Source: Halorubellus sp. JP-L1 (lineage in GTDB: Archaea > Halobacteriota > Halobacteria > Halobacteriales > Natrialbaceae). Taken from it: 64,000 nucleotides of DNA. The first letter of the stretch is position 1. Each line of letters opens with the position of its first letter. Location of the stretch: positions 744,001-808,000 of the forward strand of contig NZ_JAAOIR010000001.1 in assembly GCF_011440375.1 (NCBI RefSeq), in the 5' to 3' direction. Of the stretch, positions 40,031-48,770 are shown in pieces. The notes under the pieces are model-generated. The model had not been told where the DNA came from. It searched no databases and saw nothing but the letters and a program-made list of their open reading frames with translations. The position numbers and the translations under genes were made by a program.

Positions 40031-41842
40031 TCAGGCGTCCGCGTTCGAGTCCGCGCTCGCGTCCGTGTCGACCGGTCGGCGGTCGCCGCGGAGGTGCGCC
40101 TGCAGTCGGTCGCGGAGGTCGCGCTGGAGGCGGCTGACGTCGTCCGCGTCGAGGTCGTGCGCGGTCGGCGCGGACCGGGCGAGCGTCGCGGAACTGGCGG
40201 TGTCCGCGACGAGCGACGCGAGGTCGCGGCGGCGCTGGAACACGGTCGCCTCGCCGACGATGGTCTGCAGTCGATAGTAGGGGACGACGTGCGTGCGTCG
40301 CCGCCAGAACCCGGTGCGGACGACGACGTGGTCGTCCGTGAGCGCGTACCCGCGGTGCACCCACTTCAGGTGCGCGGCCACGGGAACGACGAGTAGCGCG
40401 ACGGCGGGGACGTACCAGAGCGTGAACCCCGAGAGGAGCGCCGACGCACCGTATGCGATCGCGAGGACGGCGAGGACGACGAGCGCGTACCGGACGGCGT
40501 ACCGCTGGCGGGCGCGCTTGGGCGGCCGTTCCAGGGCGACGTCGTCGTACTCGAAGAGGTCGTGCGCGAGCGTGGTGACGCGAGCGCGAACGGCGACGGG
40601 AACCGCGGCCTGCGTTCCGCCGCCGCCGCCGGACCCGCTCCCGTATCCGGCGGTCTCCACGTCGAGCGCGGCGAACCCGAGCCACCGCATCGGCGCGGTC
40701 TCGCGAACCGTGAGCGTCTGAATCTTGTCCGTGGGGATCGACCCGGAGTACCGCTGGAAGAGCCCGCGCTCGTACACGAGGTCGTTCCCGCGGCGGCCGA
40801 GTTCGAACTCGTAGTACTCGAGCACAGCCCGGACGGCGCTGAGGACGTACCCGGCGACGAGGACGAGCGGGCCGGCGGTCCCGCCGAGGACGACGTACTG
40901 GTCGACCGTCATCGCACTCGGGTCGATGCTCTCGGGGCCGCCGAGGGGTTCGGCCACGGCGAGGAGGACGTTCGTCGCGAGGTCGCCCGCGAGCGGGAAC
41001 CCGACGAGCACGAACAGGAGCGAGCCGAGCTGGAAGTTCGTCGCGGCGAGCACGAGCAAGTCGGTTACGCGCAGCGAGAGCAGCGGCTCGTATGACTCCG
41101 CCGTCCACTCGCCGCGCTCGTCCGACCAGTCCTCGGCGCCCTCTCGGCCGGGAGCCGCGTCCTCGTCCCAGGTGTCCGAATCCCCCTCCCAGGTGTCCGG
41201 GTCCCCATCCCACCGCTCCTCGTCCTTCGCTCGCGTGGCGGCCGCTCCGTCGTCGATAGCGGTCGCGTCGTCGGCGACCGTCGCACCGCTCGCACCCGCG
41301 ACGTCGCCCGCGGCGCTCGCATCGTCGGCGACCGACGCACCTTCGGTCGTCGAGTCGCCGTCTCCGTCGTCGGACGCGCGGAGTCGCGCCCGGCGTTCGC
41401 GGATGCCGCGCTGGAGCGCGTGCGCCTCGTCGAGGCCGACGACCGACAGCGTCGCCTCGGTCCCGCCACCGCCGGCGGTCTCGATGCGGATGACGGCGAC
41501 GTCGAACAGCTGGTGGACGAGGTTCTGCTGGATGTCGACGTTCTGGATGCGGCGGATCGGGATCTCGCGTTCGGTGCGGCCGACGACGCCGGACGCGACG
41601 TCGAACGTGTCCGGCGTGAGTTCGTACGCGAACCGGCGGTAGGAGAGGTAGCCGAACGTCGCTCCAGCGACGAGGCCGGCCGGTGCGAGGACGGCGAAGA
41701 GGTCGCCGCCGCCGACCCCGACGCGGGCCTCGACGAACCCTCCAGCGACGAGCGACAGCACCGCCGGGATGGCGAAGCCGTTCGCGCCGTACGACGCCAC
41801 GCGGAGGACCGCGGACAGCGGATGGAGGCGTTCCATCGTCAT
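40031..41842 (-). CDS. PH-domain membrane protein (YdbT-like)
   Basis: A 603-aa membrane protein with bacterial PH (DUF304) domains, each following a pair of transmembrane helices. The first is seen around YELTPDTFDVASGVVGRTE with IPIRRIQNVDIQQNL. The second is around YEFELGRRGNDLVYERGLFQ with IPTDKIQTLTVRE, and a third around RGYALTDDHVVVRTGFWRR. A long acidic, Ala-rich linker lies near 160-245. It is translated from the same transcript as the YdbS-like gene just upstream; the pair is known widely but its role (possibly membrane homeostasis) is unproven. Confidence 0.88.
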   Translation of the reverse strand: MTMERLHPLSAVLRVASYGANGFAIPAVLSLVAGGFVEARVGVGGGDLFAVLAPAGLVAGATFGYLSYRRFAYELTPDTFDVASGVVGRTEREIPIRRIQNVDIQQNLVHQLFDVAVIRIETAGGGGTEATLSVVGLDEAHALQRGIRERRARLRASDDGDGDSTTEGASVADDASAAGDVAGASGATVADDATAIDDGAAATRAKDEERWDGDPDTWEGDSDTWDEDAAPGREGAEDWSDERGEWTAESYEPLLSLRVTDLLVLAATNFQLGSLLFVLVGFPLAGDLATNVLLAVAEPLGGPESIDPSAMTVDQYVVLGGTAGPLVLVAGYVLSAVRAVLEYYEFELGRRGNDLVYERGLFQRYSGSIPTDKIQTLTVRETAPMRWLGFAALDVETAGYGSGSGGGGGTQAAVPVAVRARVTTLAHDLFEYDDVALERPPKRARQRYAVRYALVVLAVLAIAYGASALLSGFTLWYVPAVALLVVPVAAHLKWVHRGYALTDDHVVVRTGFWRRRTHVVPYYRLQTIVGEATVFQRRRDLASLVADTASSATLARSAPTAHDLDADDVSRLQRDLRDRLQAHLRGDRRPVDTDASADSNADA

Positions 41843-41843
41843 G

Positions 41844-42308
41844 CTAGACGGCGTCGTCGGGTTCCGCGTCCACGGCGAGTTCGCGGAGTTCGTTTCGGAG
41901 CGAGCGCGCGCGGTCGACGGTCAGTCCCGGGACGGTGACGTCCGCGCCGCGCGACCCGGCGGTGTAGACGACGACGCGCGAGATGCCGAGCAGGCGATCC
42001 AGCGGCGTGCGTTGCGTGTCGACGTGCTGGACGCGGACGTACGGTACCGCGGTCTCGACGTGCGTGAACACGCCCCGTTCGAGGTAGAGCGCGTCGGATT
42101 CCAGGTCGAATCGCCAGCGAGCGTACAGCAGGACGGCGTGGACCGCGCCGACGGCGACGACGACGACGAACACGCCGGCGACGACGGCGGTCGCCGGCGA
42201 GACGTCGAGCAGTACCGTCGCGCCGTACGCGATGCCCGCGAGGACGGCGGCGGCGAGGACGGCGCGAACCGTCCACTGGACGCGAACGCGCTCGTGCAGA
42301 GTCTCCAT
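41844..42308 (-). CDS. PH-domain membrane protein (YdbS-like)
   Basis: A 154-aa protein with two N-terminal transmembrane helices (about 14-35 and 40-62) and one PH domain containing FDLESDALYLERGVFTH and AVPYVRVQHVDTQRTPLDRL. It is the small partner of the YdbT-like protein, whose start lies one base beyond this stop. The spacer to fen1 is 108 bases with no visible gene. Confidence 0.88.
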   Translation of the reverse strand: METLHERVRVQWTVRAVLAAAVLAGIAYGATVLLDVSPATAVVAGVFVVVVAVGAVHAVLLYARWRFDLESDALYLERGVFTHVETAVPYVRVQHVDTQRTPLDRLLGISRVVVYTAGSRGADVTVPGLTVDRARSLRNELRELAVDAEPDDAV

Positions 42309-42416
42309 GTTCCCGTCGTCTCGCTCCGGTGACTTGAAAACGCGTGCCTCGGACCCGCCGTCGAACCGACGCCACCGCGGGTTCGAGCGCGAGCCCCCAC
42401 CGCGGGTCTGGGGTCC

Positions 42417-43397
42417 TCAGGTCCAGTCGTCGAGCCCGGTCTGCGTGAGGCCGTCGTCGATGCGTTCGAACCCGCGTGCGACCTCGTCGGCGGGCACCTC
42501 CCACTCGTCGGTGACGTACGCCTTCGCGGCCTCGACGTCGGGCGTGATCGTCGCGTCGAACGCGTAGTCGTCGGTGACGTTCGGGTCGAAGAACAGCTCG
42601 CGGACGAGGTCTGCGTTCTCGACGACGACGTCCTCGGCCTCCATGACTGTCCAGAGGTCGCCGTGCTCGCGGACGGCCGACAGCGCGGTCTTCGGGCCGT
42701 ACCCGCGGACGCCGTCGTTGAAGTCGGTCCCGCAGAGGATGGCGACGTCGACGAGCTGTTCGCGCGTCAGCCCGAGGTCGTCGAGCGTCCGCTGGAGGCT
42801 CATGCGTTCGGGGTTTCCCTTGCTCGTGAGCTGGCGGAGCGTCACGGGCGCGCCGAACAGGAGCGCGTCGTAGTCCTCGGTCCCGACGTAGTCCGCGTCC
42901 CCGCGAGCCGCCATGTGCGCGGCCTGCGCCTCGCCCTCCGCGGGCGCTTCGACCACGGGGACGTCGAGCAGGGAGAGGAGCTCTCGGCTCGTCTCCTGGA
43001 TGACGTCCGTGAGCCGCTGCGTCGCCGAGTCCAGGCGCGCGATCTCCGCGACGTCACCTTCCTCGCGAGCGTCCTCAAGTTGGTCCTCGAGCTCCTCGCG
43101 TGCCTCGCGGCGCTGGGCGATCTCGTCCGCCTTCAGCTCCGACGGGCCGCCGTCGAACACGAACACGGGCGTCAGGTCGTGCTCGAAGAACTTCGGGAGG
43201 CCCTGCACGATCCCGATCAAGTTCGCGACCTCGTCGCCGGCCGCGGTCGTGTACACGGACTCGTTCGTGAACCGCACCGTCGTTGTCAGGTACCGGTACA
43301 GCCAGTTGTGCGCGTCCACCGCCACCACGCCCGGGTCCACGGACTCCCAGGGGACCTCCTCGATGGTCGCGAGGTCGCGCAGGTCTGCATTGCCCAT
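42417..43397 (-). CDS. fen: Flap endonuclease 1
   Basis: Structure-specific nuclease that removes 5' flaps during lagging-strand maturation and repair, 326 aa. It starts MGNADLRDL. Metal ligands are visible in [49 protein letters not shown] and [18 protein letters not shown]. The C-terminus QTGLDDWT resembles a PCNA-interacting (PIP) box. The ORF could start 18 codons earlier but that would include its promoter (TATA about 25 bases upstream of the ATG). Confidence 0.96.
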   Translation of the reverse strand: MGNADLRDLATIEEVPWESVDPGVVAVDAHNWLYRYLTTTVRFTNESVYTTAAGDEVANLIGIVQGLPKFFEHDLTPVFVFDGGPSELKADEIAQRREAREELEDQLEDAREEGDVAEIARLDSATQRLTDVIQETSRELLSLLDVPVVEAPAEGEAQAAHMAARGDADYVGTEDYDALLFGAPVTLRQLTSKGNPERMSLQRTLDDLGLTREQLVDVAILCGTDFNDGVRGYGPKTALSAVREHGDLWTVMEAEDVVVENADLVRELFFDPNVTDDYAFDATITPDVEAAKAYVTDEWEVPADEVARGFERIDDGLTQTGLDDWT

Positions 43398-43416
43398 CGT
43401 CAGTGGATTGGTCCCA

Positions 43417-43424
43417 GGCCATAA
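43417..43424 (-). promoter_or_regulatory. TATA box of fen1
   Basis: CTTTATGG on the minus strand about 20-27 bases before the fen1 ATG predicts a leaderless transcript. Confidence 0.5.
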
Positions 43425-43528
43425 AGACGACCCGATCTGGGTGGTGGTCAACCGACCTCAAGTCATAGGACCGTAGTTAAGCCGCCCCATTTCCTAGAAA
43501 TATTATGCAACGAGAGAAAAATACACAA

Positions 43529-43540
43529 TTTTATAAATAT
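43529..43540 (+). promoter_or_regulatory. TATA region of the halocin-like gene
   Basis: The spacer from about 43485 to 43575 is far more AT-rich than the rest of the window. tttataaatatt centred 40 bases before the ATG is the best TATA box, with further A/T runs (taaaacttaaatata) next to it. The predicted start is about 15 bases before the ATG. Confidence 0.55.
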
Positions 43541-43574
43541 TAAAACTTAAATATACTAATAGTTTTTTCAATTG

Positions 43575-44348
43575 ATGTCGAATAAGAAAGATGGCACGGT
43601 GAATGCTTCGCGAAGGTCGCTCTTGAAATCAAGTGCTGCCAGCGCCGGTGTCATCGCGGCAAGTAGCATAGCGGTGAGCGCCGGTTCGAGCGAGGACGTC
43701 GAATCGGCACCCAACCTGGCAGATTACATCCGGGATCATGCTTCCGGCGTCCTATCCCATCTTCAGCGAGAGGATACCCTCGAGGAATTCGACGTCGACG
43801 TACATTCTCTCACTAACGAGGAGTGGGTGGCGGCAAATCGGAAGTCGCTAGACGCGTTCGAAGGCAGACAAGGCGTGGTCGTCACGAAACGATTCTCTGG
43901 GGGAGGATTCGTGACCCCGATTCAGGTAACCTTGACAAATGAAGATCGAAGAGGAGAGCTCGTTGTCGTGCCTGAAAAGGACAACACATACTTCATCGAA
44001 CAACCGCTTAAAGCACAAGCGACCATTCAAGTGCAAGACGGTGTAAAAAAGCATCAGACGGAGTACCGGTTCATCTCGGATGAAGAACAGGTGTCCACGA
44101 TGGTAGAATCCCAGCGCGAGAAGGACGTCCAGACGGAGAGAATCGGAACGCAGGAGGCCCGGATCCAGGGTTGCGTCATAGACATCTGTGCCGCTGGAAT
44201 CACTGGTCCTGACAGCGGAACCTGTGTGACCAAAAGGGTTTACTGCCCGGCCTGTACCGTCACCATTAGGAGTGGCTGTGGAAAGGATTGTAGCTTCAAC
44301 TCTGCTTGCACGCCATGGTGGGACCCCTGTGAGAGGTTCGGCTGCTGA
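43575..44348 (+). CDS. Halocin C8-like microhalocin precursor (Tat signal, Cys-rich C-terminus)
   Basis: A 257-aa secreted precursor. Residues 9-37 form a twin-arginine signal (ASRRSLLKSSAASAGVIAAS). Residues 38-199 are a soluble domain with no cysteine. The last 58 residues carry ten cysteines, at 200, 205, 217, 224, 227, 235, 239, 245, 252 and 257, ending CERFGC. Halocin C8 is made from a similar precursor: Tat signal, an immunity domain, then a C-terminal peptide with ten cysteines ending in a Cys. That suggests residues about 190-257 are the mature peptide and 38-190 an immunity/chaperone domain. Codon use (AGA, AGG, AAA, TTG) and GC content are unlike the neighbours. Exact family membership needs a profile search. 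Confidence 0.75.
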   Translation: MSNKKDGTVNASRRSLLKSSAASAGVIAASSIAVSAGSSEDVESAPNLADYIRDHASGVLSHLQREDTLEEFDVDVHSLTNEEWVAANRKSLDAFEGRQGVVVTKRFSGGGFVTPIQVTLTNEDRRGELVVVPEKDNTYFIEQPLKAQATIQVQDGVKKHQTEYRFISDEEQVSTMVESQREKDVQTERIGTQEARIQGCVIDICAAGITGPDSGTCVTKRVYCPACTVTIRSGCGKDCSFNSACTPWWDPCERFGC

Positions 44349-44360
44349 GAATACCTGTCG

Positions 44361-45668
44361 ATGAATCAGTTCGGAATTCTCAGTGTCTTGGTCCTCGTCG
44401 TGATAGCTGGCTGTACGGGGCCAGTGCAAGATACGGAGCGAGTGACAGTCGAATCCGAAAGGACGACCGAGGGATATTCGGAAGTAGATACTGCCACGAC
44501 AGACGGTGTGGATACGACTACGACCGGGGGAGTGGGTACGGAAACGACGGAGCACGAGCCGGGAGATGATGGACCGCTCGGGGTCAATGAAGGTGAACTA
44601 TTCAGTAACGTCAGAGCGCTCCTGTCGGTGGAGGCCACCAGGCCCTCCATCTTGGTGAGTCGGGAAGAGTCGCTCGGACCAGTGCGTGCGACGCCAGATC
44701 GGTTCGCGCGTGTCCTAGGCGTATCTAACGCGACGCGGGAGCAAGCGTCGCCGACGAGAGGACGAGCGAAACGGAATGGAGTGATCGAAGTTACTGTTAC
44801 GGAGGCATCGAGCCAACGCGACGTTCGAAGTCTGCTCGTTCACGAGTACGTACACTCGATTCAGTTCCAACTCGAGTCGTACGCGGCGGTCAGACGAGTC
44901 GGTGTGGAATCGTCGGCGGGTGCCGGCCAAACAGTTACAGAGGGTGCAGCCGTGTACCTGACCCAGCAGTACGCGGCGCAGTACGAAGGGGTCAGGAATC
45001 AGCAGGCGTCAGCCTGTGCGGCGTACGACGCCGGCGCTCCAGCGACGAAGCTCGACCTCAGTCCGTATTGCGTCGGTGCCCGGTACATCGATGACAGAAT
45101 CGATTCGCCAGAGGAGCTTACGGCTGTCTACGAGAGCCCACCGACGACGACGGAACAGATCCGGCACCGACTCGATCCGGGAACCGAACCCGCGCGTCCC
45201 CTGTCGGTCTCCCCCAGAGCAACCGACGAGTGGACGGTTACGAATGCGGGACTGCCGACTGGATTGCGCCGACAGGGAGAGCTCTGGACGTACGCAGTCC
45301 TGACAGCGTACCTATCCGACGAGCGCGCAGACCGTGCTGCAACCGGCTGGGGTAACGACACGGTCGTGAAATACGGGAACGGTTCCGAGACGAACCGGGT
45401 GTGGGTGACTCGATGGGACGACCCAGGCGAAGCGGACGAGTTCTCGTCCGCGATGCAAGCTCACATCGAGATGGCCGAGACGAACGCGACAACCGACGCC
45501 GCGTTCGAACTCGTCCGCGTCAACGAGACAGTCGTCGCGCTCGGCGCTGGCTCTGAGGCGTTCGTCGGCGATGCGTCCATCGTTATGGGTGAGGGAAGGG
45601 TCGTCGTCAGACCGCCGGACACACGAACGAACTCGACGGCTTCAGTCGTCGCACTTCGGACGCCGTAG
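44361..45668 (+). CDS. Secreted lipoprotein with HEYVH zinc-metalloprotease motif
   Basis: A 435-aa lipoprotein. The signal MNQFGILSVLVLVVIAGC has a lipobox cysteine at residue 18, then a Thr-rich linker to about 75. The zinc motif is H161-E162-Y-V-H165 and a third ligand is probably E194 in TVTEGAAVYL, the gluzincin arrangement (HExxH then E about 29 residues on). It lies 12 bases after the halocin-like gene on the same strand, so the two are almost certainly cotranscribed. A role in cleaving or releasing the peptide is inferred from this. The N-terminal part of the gene shares the lower GC of its partner. No named family is recognised. Confidence 0.8.
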   Translation: MNQFGILSVLVLVVIAGCTGPVQDTERVTVESERTTEGYSEVDTATTDGVDTTTTGGVGTETTEHEPGDDGPLGVNEGELFSNVRALLSVEATRPSILVSREESLGPVRATPDRFARVLGVSNATREQASPTRGRAKRNGVIEVTVTEASSQRDVRSLLVHEYVHSIQFQLESYAAVRRVGVESSAGAGQTVTEGAAVYLTQQYAAQYEGVRNQQASACAAYDAGAPATKLDLSPYCVGARYIDDRIDSPEELTAVYESPPTTTEQIRHRLDPGTEPARPLSVSPRATDEWTVTNAGLPTGLRRQGELWTYAVLTAYLSDERADRAATGWGNDTVVKYGNGSETNRVWVTRWDDPGEADEFSSAMQAHIEMAETNATTDAAFELVRVNETVVALGAGSEAFVGDASIVMGEGRVVVRPPDTRTNSTASVVALRTP

Positions 45669-45674
45669 AGGAAC

Positions 45675-46356
45675 TCATTCGTCGGCATTCAGGATTCCAT
45701 CGACTCGGATGTCGGCGTCGACGAGTGCGTCGCAGACGCGCGGGAGGTCGCAGTCGAGGACGTCGCGGGGGTCGAGGCGCGGGTCGAAGGCCGCGTCCGC
45801 GCTCGTCGCGCGGTCGCGCGGCGAGGTAATCTAGCGCGCACCGGGCCTCGTGGACGAACCAGCTCGCGACGTTCGCGCCGGCGTACGCCGCCTGCTGGCC
45901 GGTTCGCGAGTGCGCGTACACGCCCGACCCGTGGAAGACGGGGTGGACGCCGTCGTCGCTGGACTCGGAATCCTAGGTTTGCACGTTGCCGGGGTACTGG
46001 GTGCGTTCGTCCTGCCCGGGTGGGTCGACGATCAGGACGACGACGCCGTGACGGGCGAGTTCGACGCCGGTCAGCTAGTTCTGGCCGTCGGCCTTCGGGA
46101 ACGGGTGATGGCCGCCGCAGAGGACGACGGCGGGGTGCGGGCCGTCGCCGGCGGGGACGTAGCAGTTCGCGGTGACGTGGTAGTCGGGGAGGACCTCGAG
46201 CACAAGGCGTTCGAACGCTTCGAGGGAGTCGAGGTCGCGGGTCGCCGCTCGCTCGCGCTCGCACGCTTCGCTCGCGTGCGAGAGGAGATACTGGCTGAGT
46301 TGGTCGGCGACGTCGTGGTAGCCGTCGACGGCGTCGTCCAACCTCTCGACGGTCAT
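45675..46356 (-). pseudogene. Degraded esterase/alpha-beta-hydrolase gene
   Basis: Starting from MTVERLDDAVDGYHDVADQL the frame reads as an acetylxylan-esterase or dienelactone-hydrolase-like enzyme (CYVPAGDGPHPAVVLCGGHHP, later VVLIVDPPGQDERTQYPGN and YAGANVASWFVHEARCALDY). It is broken by an in-frame TAG after residue 93 and another about 36 codons on. A frameshift near 45800 moves the plausible C-terminus (ending DIRVDGILNADE) to another frame. The nucleophile region is missing. It converges with the lipoprotein gene, six bases away. No single frame is functional. Confidence 0.75.
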
Positions 46357-46510
46357 CGCCGCACCTCCGTCCCGCCCAGCGCGTCGGCGCGACTACGGTG
46401 TGTCGGGCGGCAGATCGGGGCGTGAGTCGCGTCGTCGGTCACGGTCCGAAGCCCACGGGCGACCGGCAAGAAACTCACGGGTGCACGGGGCTCTGTACCT
46501 CGCCCCGCGA

Positions 46511-46520
46511 GAATTATAAA
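46511..46520 (+). promoter_or_regulatory. TATA box of the SDR gene
   Basis: gaattataaa predicts a transcript start near 46540. This favours the ATG at 46555 over the one at 46528 as the start of the next gene. Confidence 0.5.
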
Positions 46521-46554
46521 CAAGATAATGCGTCGTCCGGCCGTAGAGACCCTC

Positions 46555-47418
46555 ATGGAAGCAGCAACGACGGGCCGAGTGGTCGTCCTCACGGGCGCGA
46601 ACGAGGGCATCGGCCGCGGGATGCTCGCGACGCTCCTCGAGGACGGGTACCGGGTCGCGGCGCTCGACGTCGACACGTCGAACCTCGACGCGTTCGCCGA
46701 CCAGTACGGCCAGCAACTCCGCGTCTACGAGTGCGACGTGACGAGCGACGAGGACGTCGAGTCGAGCGTCGCGGACGTCATGGACGCCTGGGGACGCATC
46801 GACGTGCTCGTGAACAACGCCGCGATATTCGAGTTCGGCCTGGTCCGCGACCGGTCGCTCTCGGACACCCGCGAGGAGTTCGAGGTGAACGTATTCGGGC
46901 CGCTCCGGCTCGTCCACGCCGTCCTCCCGCACATGCGCGAGCGCGGCGAGGGCAAGATCCACTTCGTGAGTTCGGGCGTCGGGCGCGTCGGGAACCCCGG
47001 ACTCACGGGGTACGGGGCGACGAAGGGTGCGCTGGAGGCGTACGCGCGCTCGCTCCGCCTCGAGCTCCAGCTCGAGTCCGTCACGTGCACCGTGATGCAT
47101 CCCGCGCTCGCGCGGACGCGAAGCGCCGTCGAGCTCGGGTACCCCGAATCCACGATGGACGACCCGGCCGACGTCGGGCGGAAGCTCGCGCGGAAGCTGG
47201 AGTCGACGAAGCCGGTCGTCTACGCCGACTGGAAGACGCGCATCGGTCTCGCGGTCGCCGAGCGGTTCCCCGGTCTCGTGAAGCGGGGGACGCGGCGGTT
47301 CCTCGACGCGCCGCCGACTCCGGACGGCGCGACGAGTGGAGCGGGGTCGGAGTCGCGTACGGCCGAAGACGAGTCCGCTACGAGTGCGCTTCATCCCGAC
47401 GACGAGTCGGCGACCTGA
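46555..47418 (+). CDS. Short-chain dehydrogenase/reductase (SDR)
   Basis: A 287-aa Rossmann oxidoreductase. The coenzyme motif is TGANEGIGRG near residue 14, followed by CDVTSDED, VLVNNAAIF, and the catalytic Ser and Tyr-x-x-x-Lys in SSGVGRVGNPGLTGYGATKG. A variable, acidic C-terminal tail of about 40 residues is probably disordered. Acidic residue after strand 2 (ALDVDTSN) hints at NAD(H) preference. Substrate unknown. It precedes the cystathionine enzyme gene by 71 bases on the same strand. Confidence 0.9.
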   Translation: MEAATTGRVVVLTGANEGIGRGMLATLLEDGYRVAALDVDTSNLDAFADQYGQQLRVYECDVTSDEDVESSVADVMDAWGRIDVLVNNAAIFEFGLVRDRSLSDTREEFEVNVFGPLRLVHAVLPHMRERGEGKIHFVSSGVGRVGNPGLTGYGATKGALEAYARSLRLELQLESVTCTVMHPALARTRSAVELGYPESTMDDPADVGRKLARKLESTKPVVYADWKTRIGLAVAERFPGLVKRGTRRFLDAPPTPDGATSGAGSESRTAEDESATSALHPDDESAT

Positions 47419-47489
47419 ACGACGAGCGGGGCGCCGCTGGCGGTTCGGGGAACGCAAGAGGTACCTGCGGGGCGCGCGACGCCTCTCGC

Positions 47490-48656
47490 ATGGACGACGA
47501 CGACGCGTTCCGGTTCGAGACGCGGAGCATCCACGCCGGCCAGGCGCCCGACCCGGAGACGGGCGCGCTGATGACGCCGATCCACGCTAACTCGACGTAC
47601 GAGCAGGACGCGCCCGGCGAGCACCGCGGGTACGAGTACTCCCGCACCGGGAACCCCACGCGTACCGATTTGGAGGCGAACCTCGCCAGTCTGGAGGGCG
47701 GCGAGTACGGCCGCTGTTTCTCCTCGGGGATGGGCTCGATCAATACGGTCCTGAACCTCCTCGAATCCGGTGACCACGTCGTCACGGGCGAGGACGTCTA
47801 CGGGGGCACGCACCGCATCTTCACGCAGGTGTACGAGAAGTACGACGTCGAGTTCAGTTTCGTCGACATGACCGACGTCGACGAGATCGACGCCGCCATG
47901 CAGGAGAACACCGAGTTGCTGTGGCTGGAGACGCCGACGAATCCCCTGATGAGTATCGTGGACGTCGAGGCCGCGAGCGACGTCGCGCACGACTACGACG
48001 CCATCTGCGCGATCGACAACACGTTCGCGACGCCGTACCTCCAGCGGCCGCTCGAGCACGGCGCGGACGTCGTCTCGCACTCGCTGACGAAGTACCTCGG
48101 CGGGCACTCGGACGTCGTCGGCGGCGCGCTCGTCACGGACGACCCCGACCTCGACGAGCAGTTCGGGTTCTACCAGAACTCGGTGGGGGCGACGCCCGGG
48201 CCGTTCGAGTGCTTCCTCGTCCTCCGCGGCACCAAGTCGCTCCCGGTGCGGATGGACCGCCACTGCGAGAACGCGCGCGACCTTGCTTCGTGGCTCGACG
48301 ACCACGACCGCGTCGACACCGTCTACTATCCCGGCCTCGAGAGCCACCCCGGCCACGACGTCGCCGCGCGCCAGATGGACGACTTCGGCGGGATGCTCTC
48401 CTTCGAACTCGACGCCTCGCTGGAGGCGACGAGCGAGTTCGTCTCCTCGACGCAGGTGTTCACGCTCGCCGAGAGCCTCGGCGGCGTCGAGTCCCTGATC
48501 GAACAGCCCGCGCCGATGACTCACGCCGCCATCCCGCGCGAGGAGCGGATCGCGGCCGGCCTCACCGACGGCCTCGTGCGTGCGAGCGTCGGCATCGAGC
48601 ACGTCGAGGACCTCAAGGCCGACCTCCAGCAGGCGATGGAGTACGCGCTCGAGTAG
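47490..48656 (+). CDS. metB: Cystathionine gamma-synthase / gamma-lyase (PLP trans-sulfuration enzyme)
   Basis: A 388-aa PLP enzyme of the Cys/Met-metabolism family. The N-terminus [20 protein letters not shown] and [15 protein letters not shown] are typical. The PLP lysine lies in [19 protein letters not shown], and the C-terminal [19 protein letters not shown] and [13 protein letters not shown] close the active site. Sequence alone does not separate gamma-synthase from gamma-lyase. The long open frame upstream is a shadow across the SDR gene; the true start is ATG 47490. Confidence 0.93.
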   Translation: MDDDDAFRFETRSIHAGQAPDPETGALMTPIHANSTYEQDAPGEHRGYEYSRTGNPTRTDLEANLASLEGGEYGRCFSSGMGSINTVLNLLESGDHVVTGEDVYGGTHRIFTQVYEKYDVEFSFVDMTDVDEIDAAMQENTELLWLETPTNPLMSIVDVEAASDVAHDYDAICAIDNTFATPYLQRPLEHGADVVSHSLTKYLGGHSDVVGGALVTDDPDLDEQFGFYQNSVGATPGPFECFLVLRGTKSLPVRMDRHCENARDLASWLDDHDRVDTVYYPGLESHPGHDVAARQMDDFGGMLSFELDASLEATSEFVSSTQVFTLAESLGGVESLIEQPAPMTHAAIPREERIAAGLTDGLVRASVGIEHVEDLKADLQQAMEYALE

Positions 48657-48770
48657 TCACTGGGAGGCCGATACGTTCACTGCGTCGCGCTCTCTGCGGC
48701 CGCAGTGACGTCGCTGGCGATACCCGTCTTCGCACGTCGAACTTATTTGAGTGCGTATTGATAGGTGGGT

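Noticed and set aside
45675-46356. Reading the in-frame TAG codons as pyrrolysine
   Set aside because: A frameshift also occurs, the catalytic region is missing, and no pyrrolysine genes are visible; decay is the simpler explanation.
46528-46554. Earlier ATG for the SDR gene
   Set aside because: It lies upstream of or at the transcript start predicted from the TATA box at 46511-46520.
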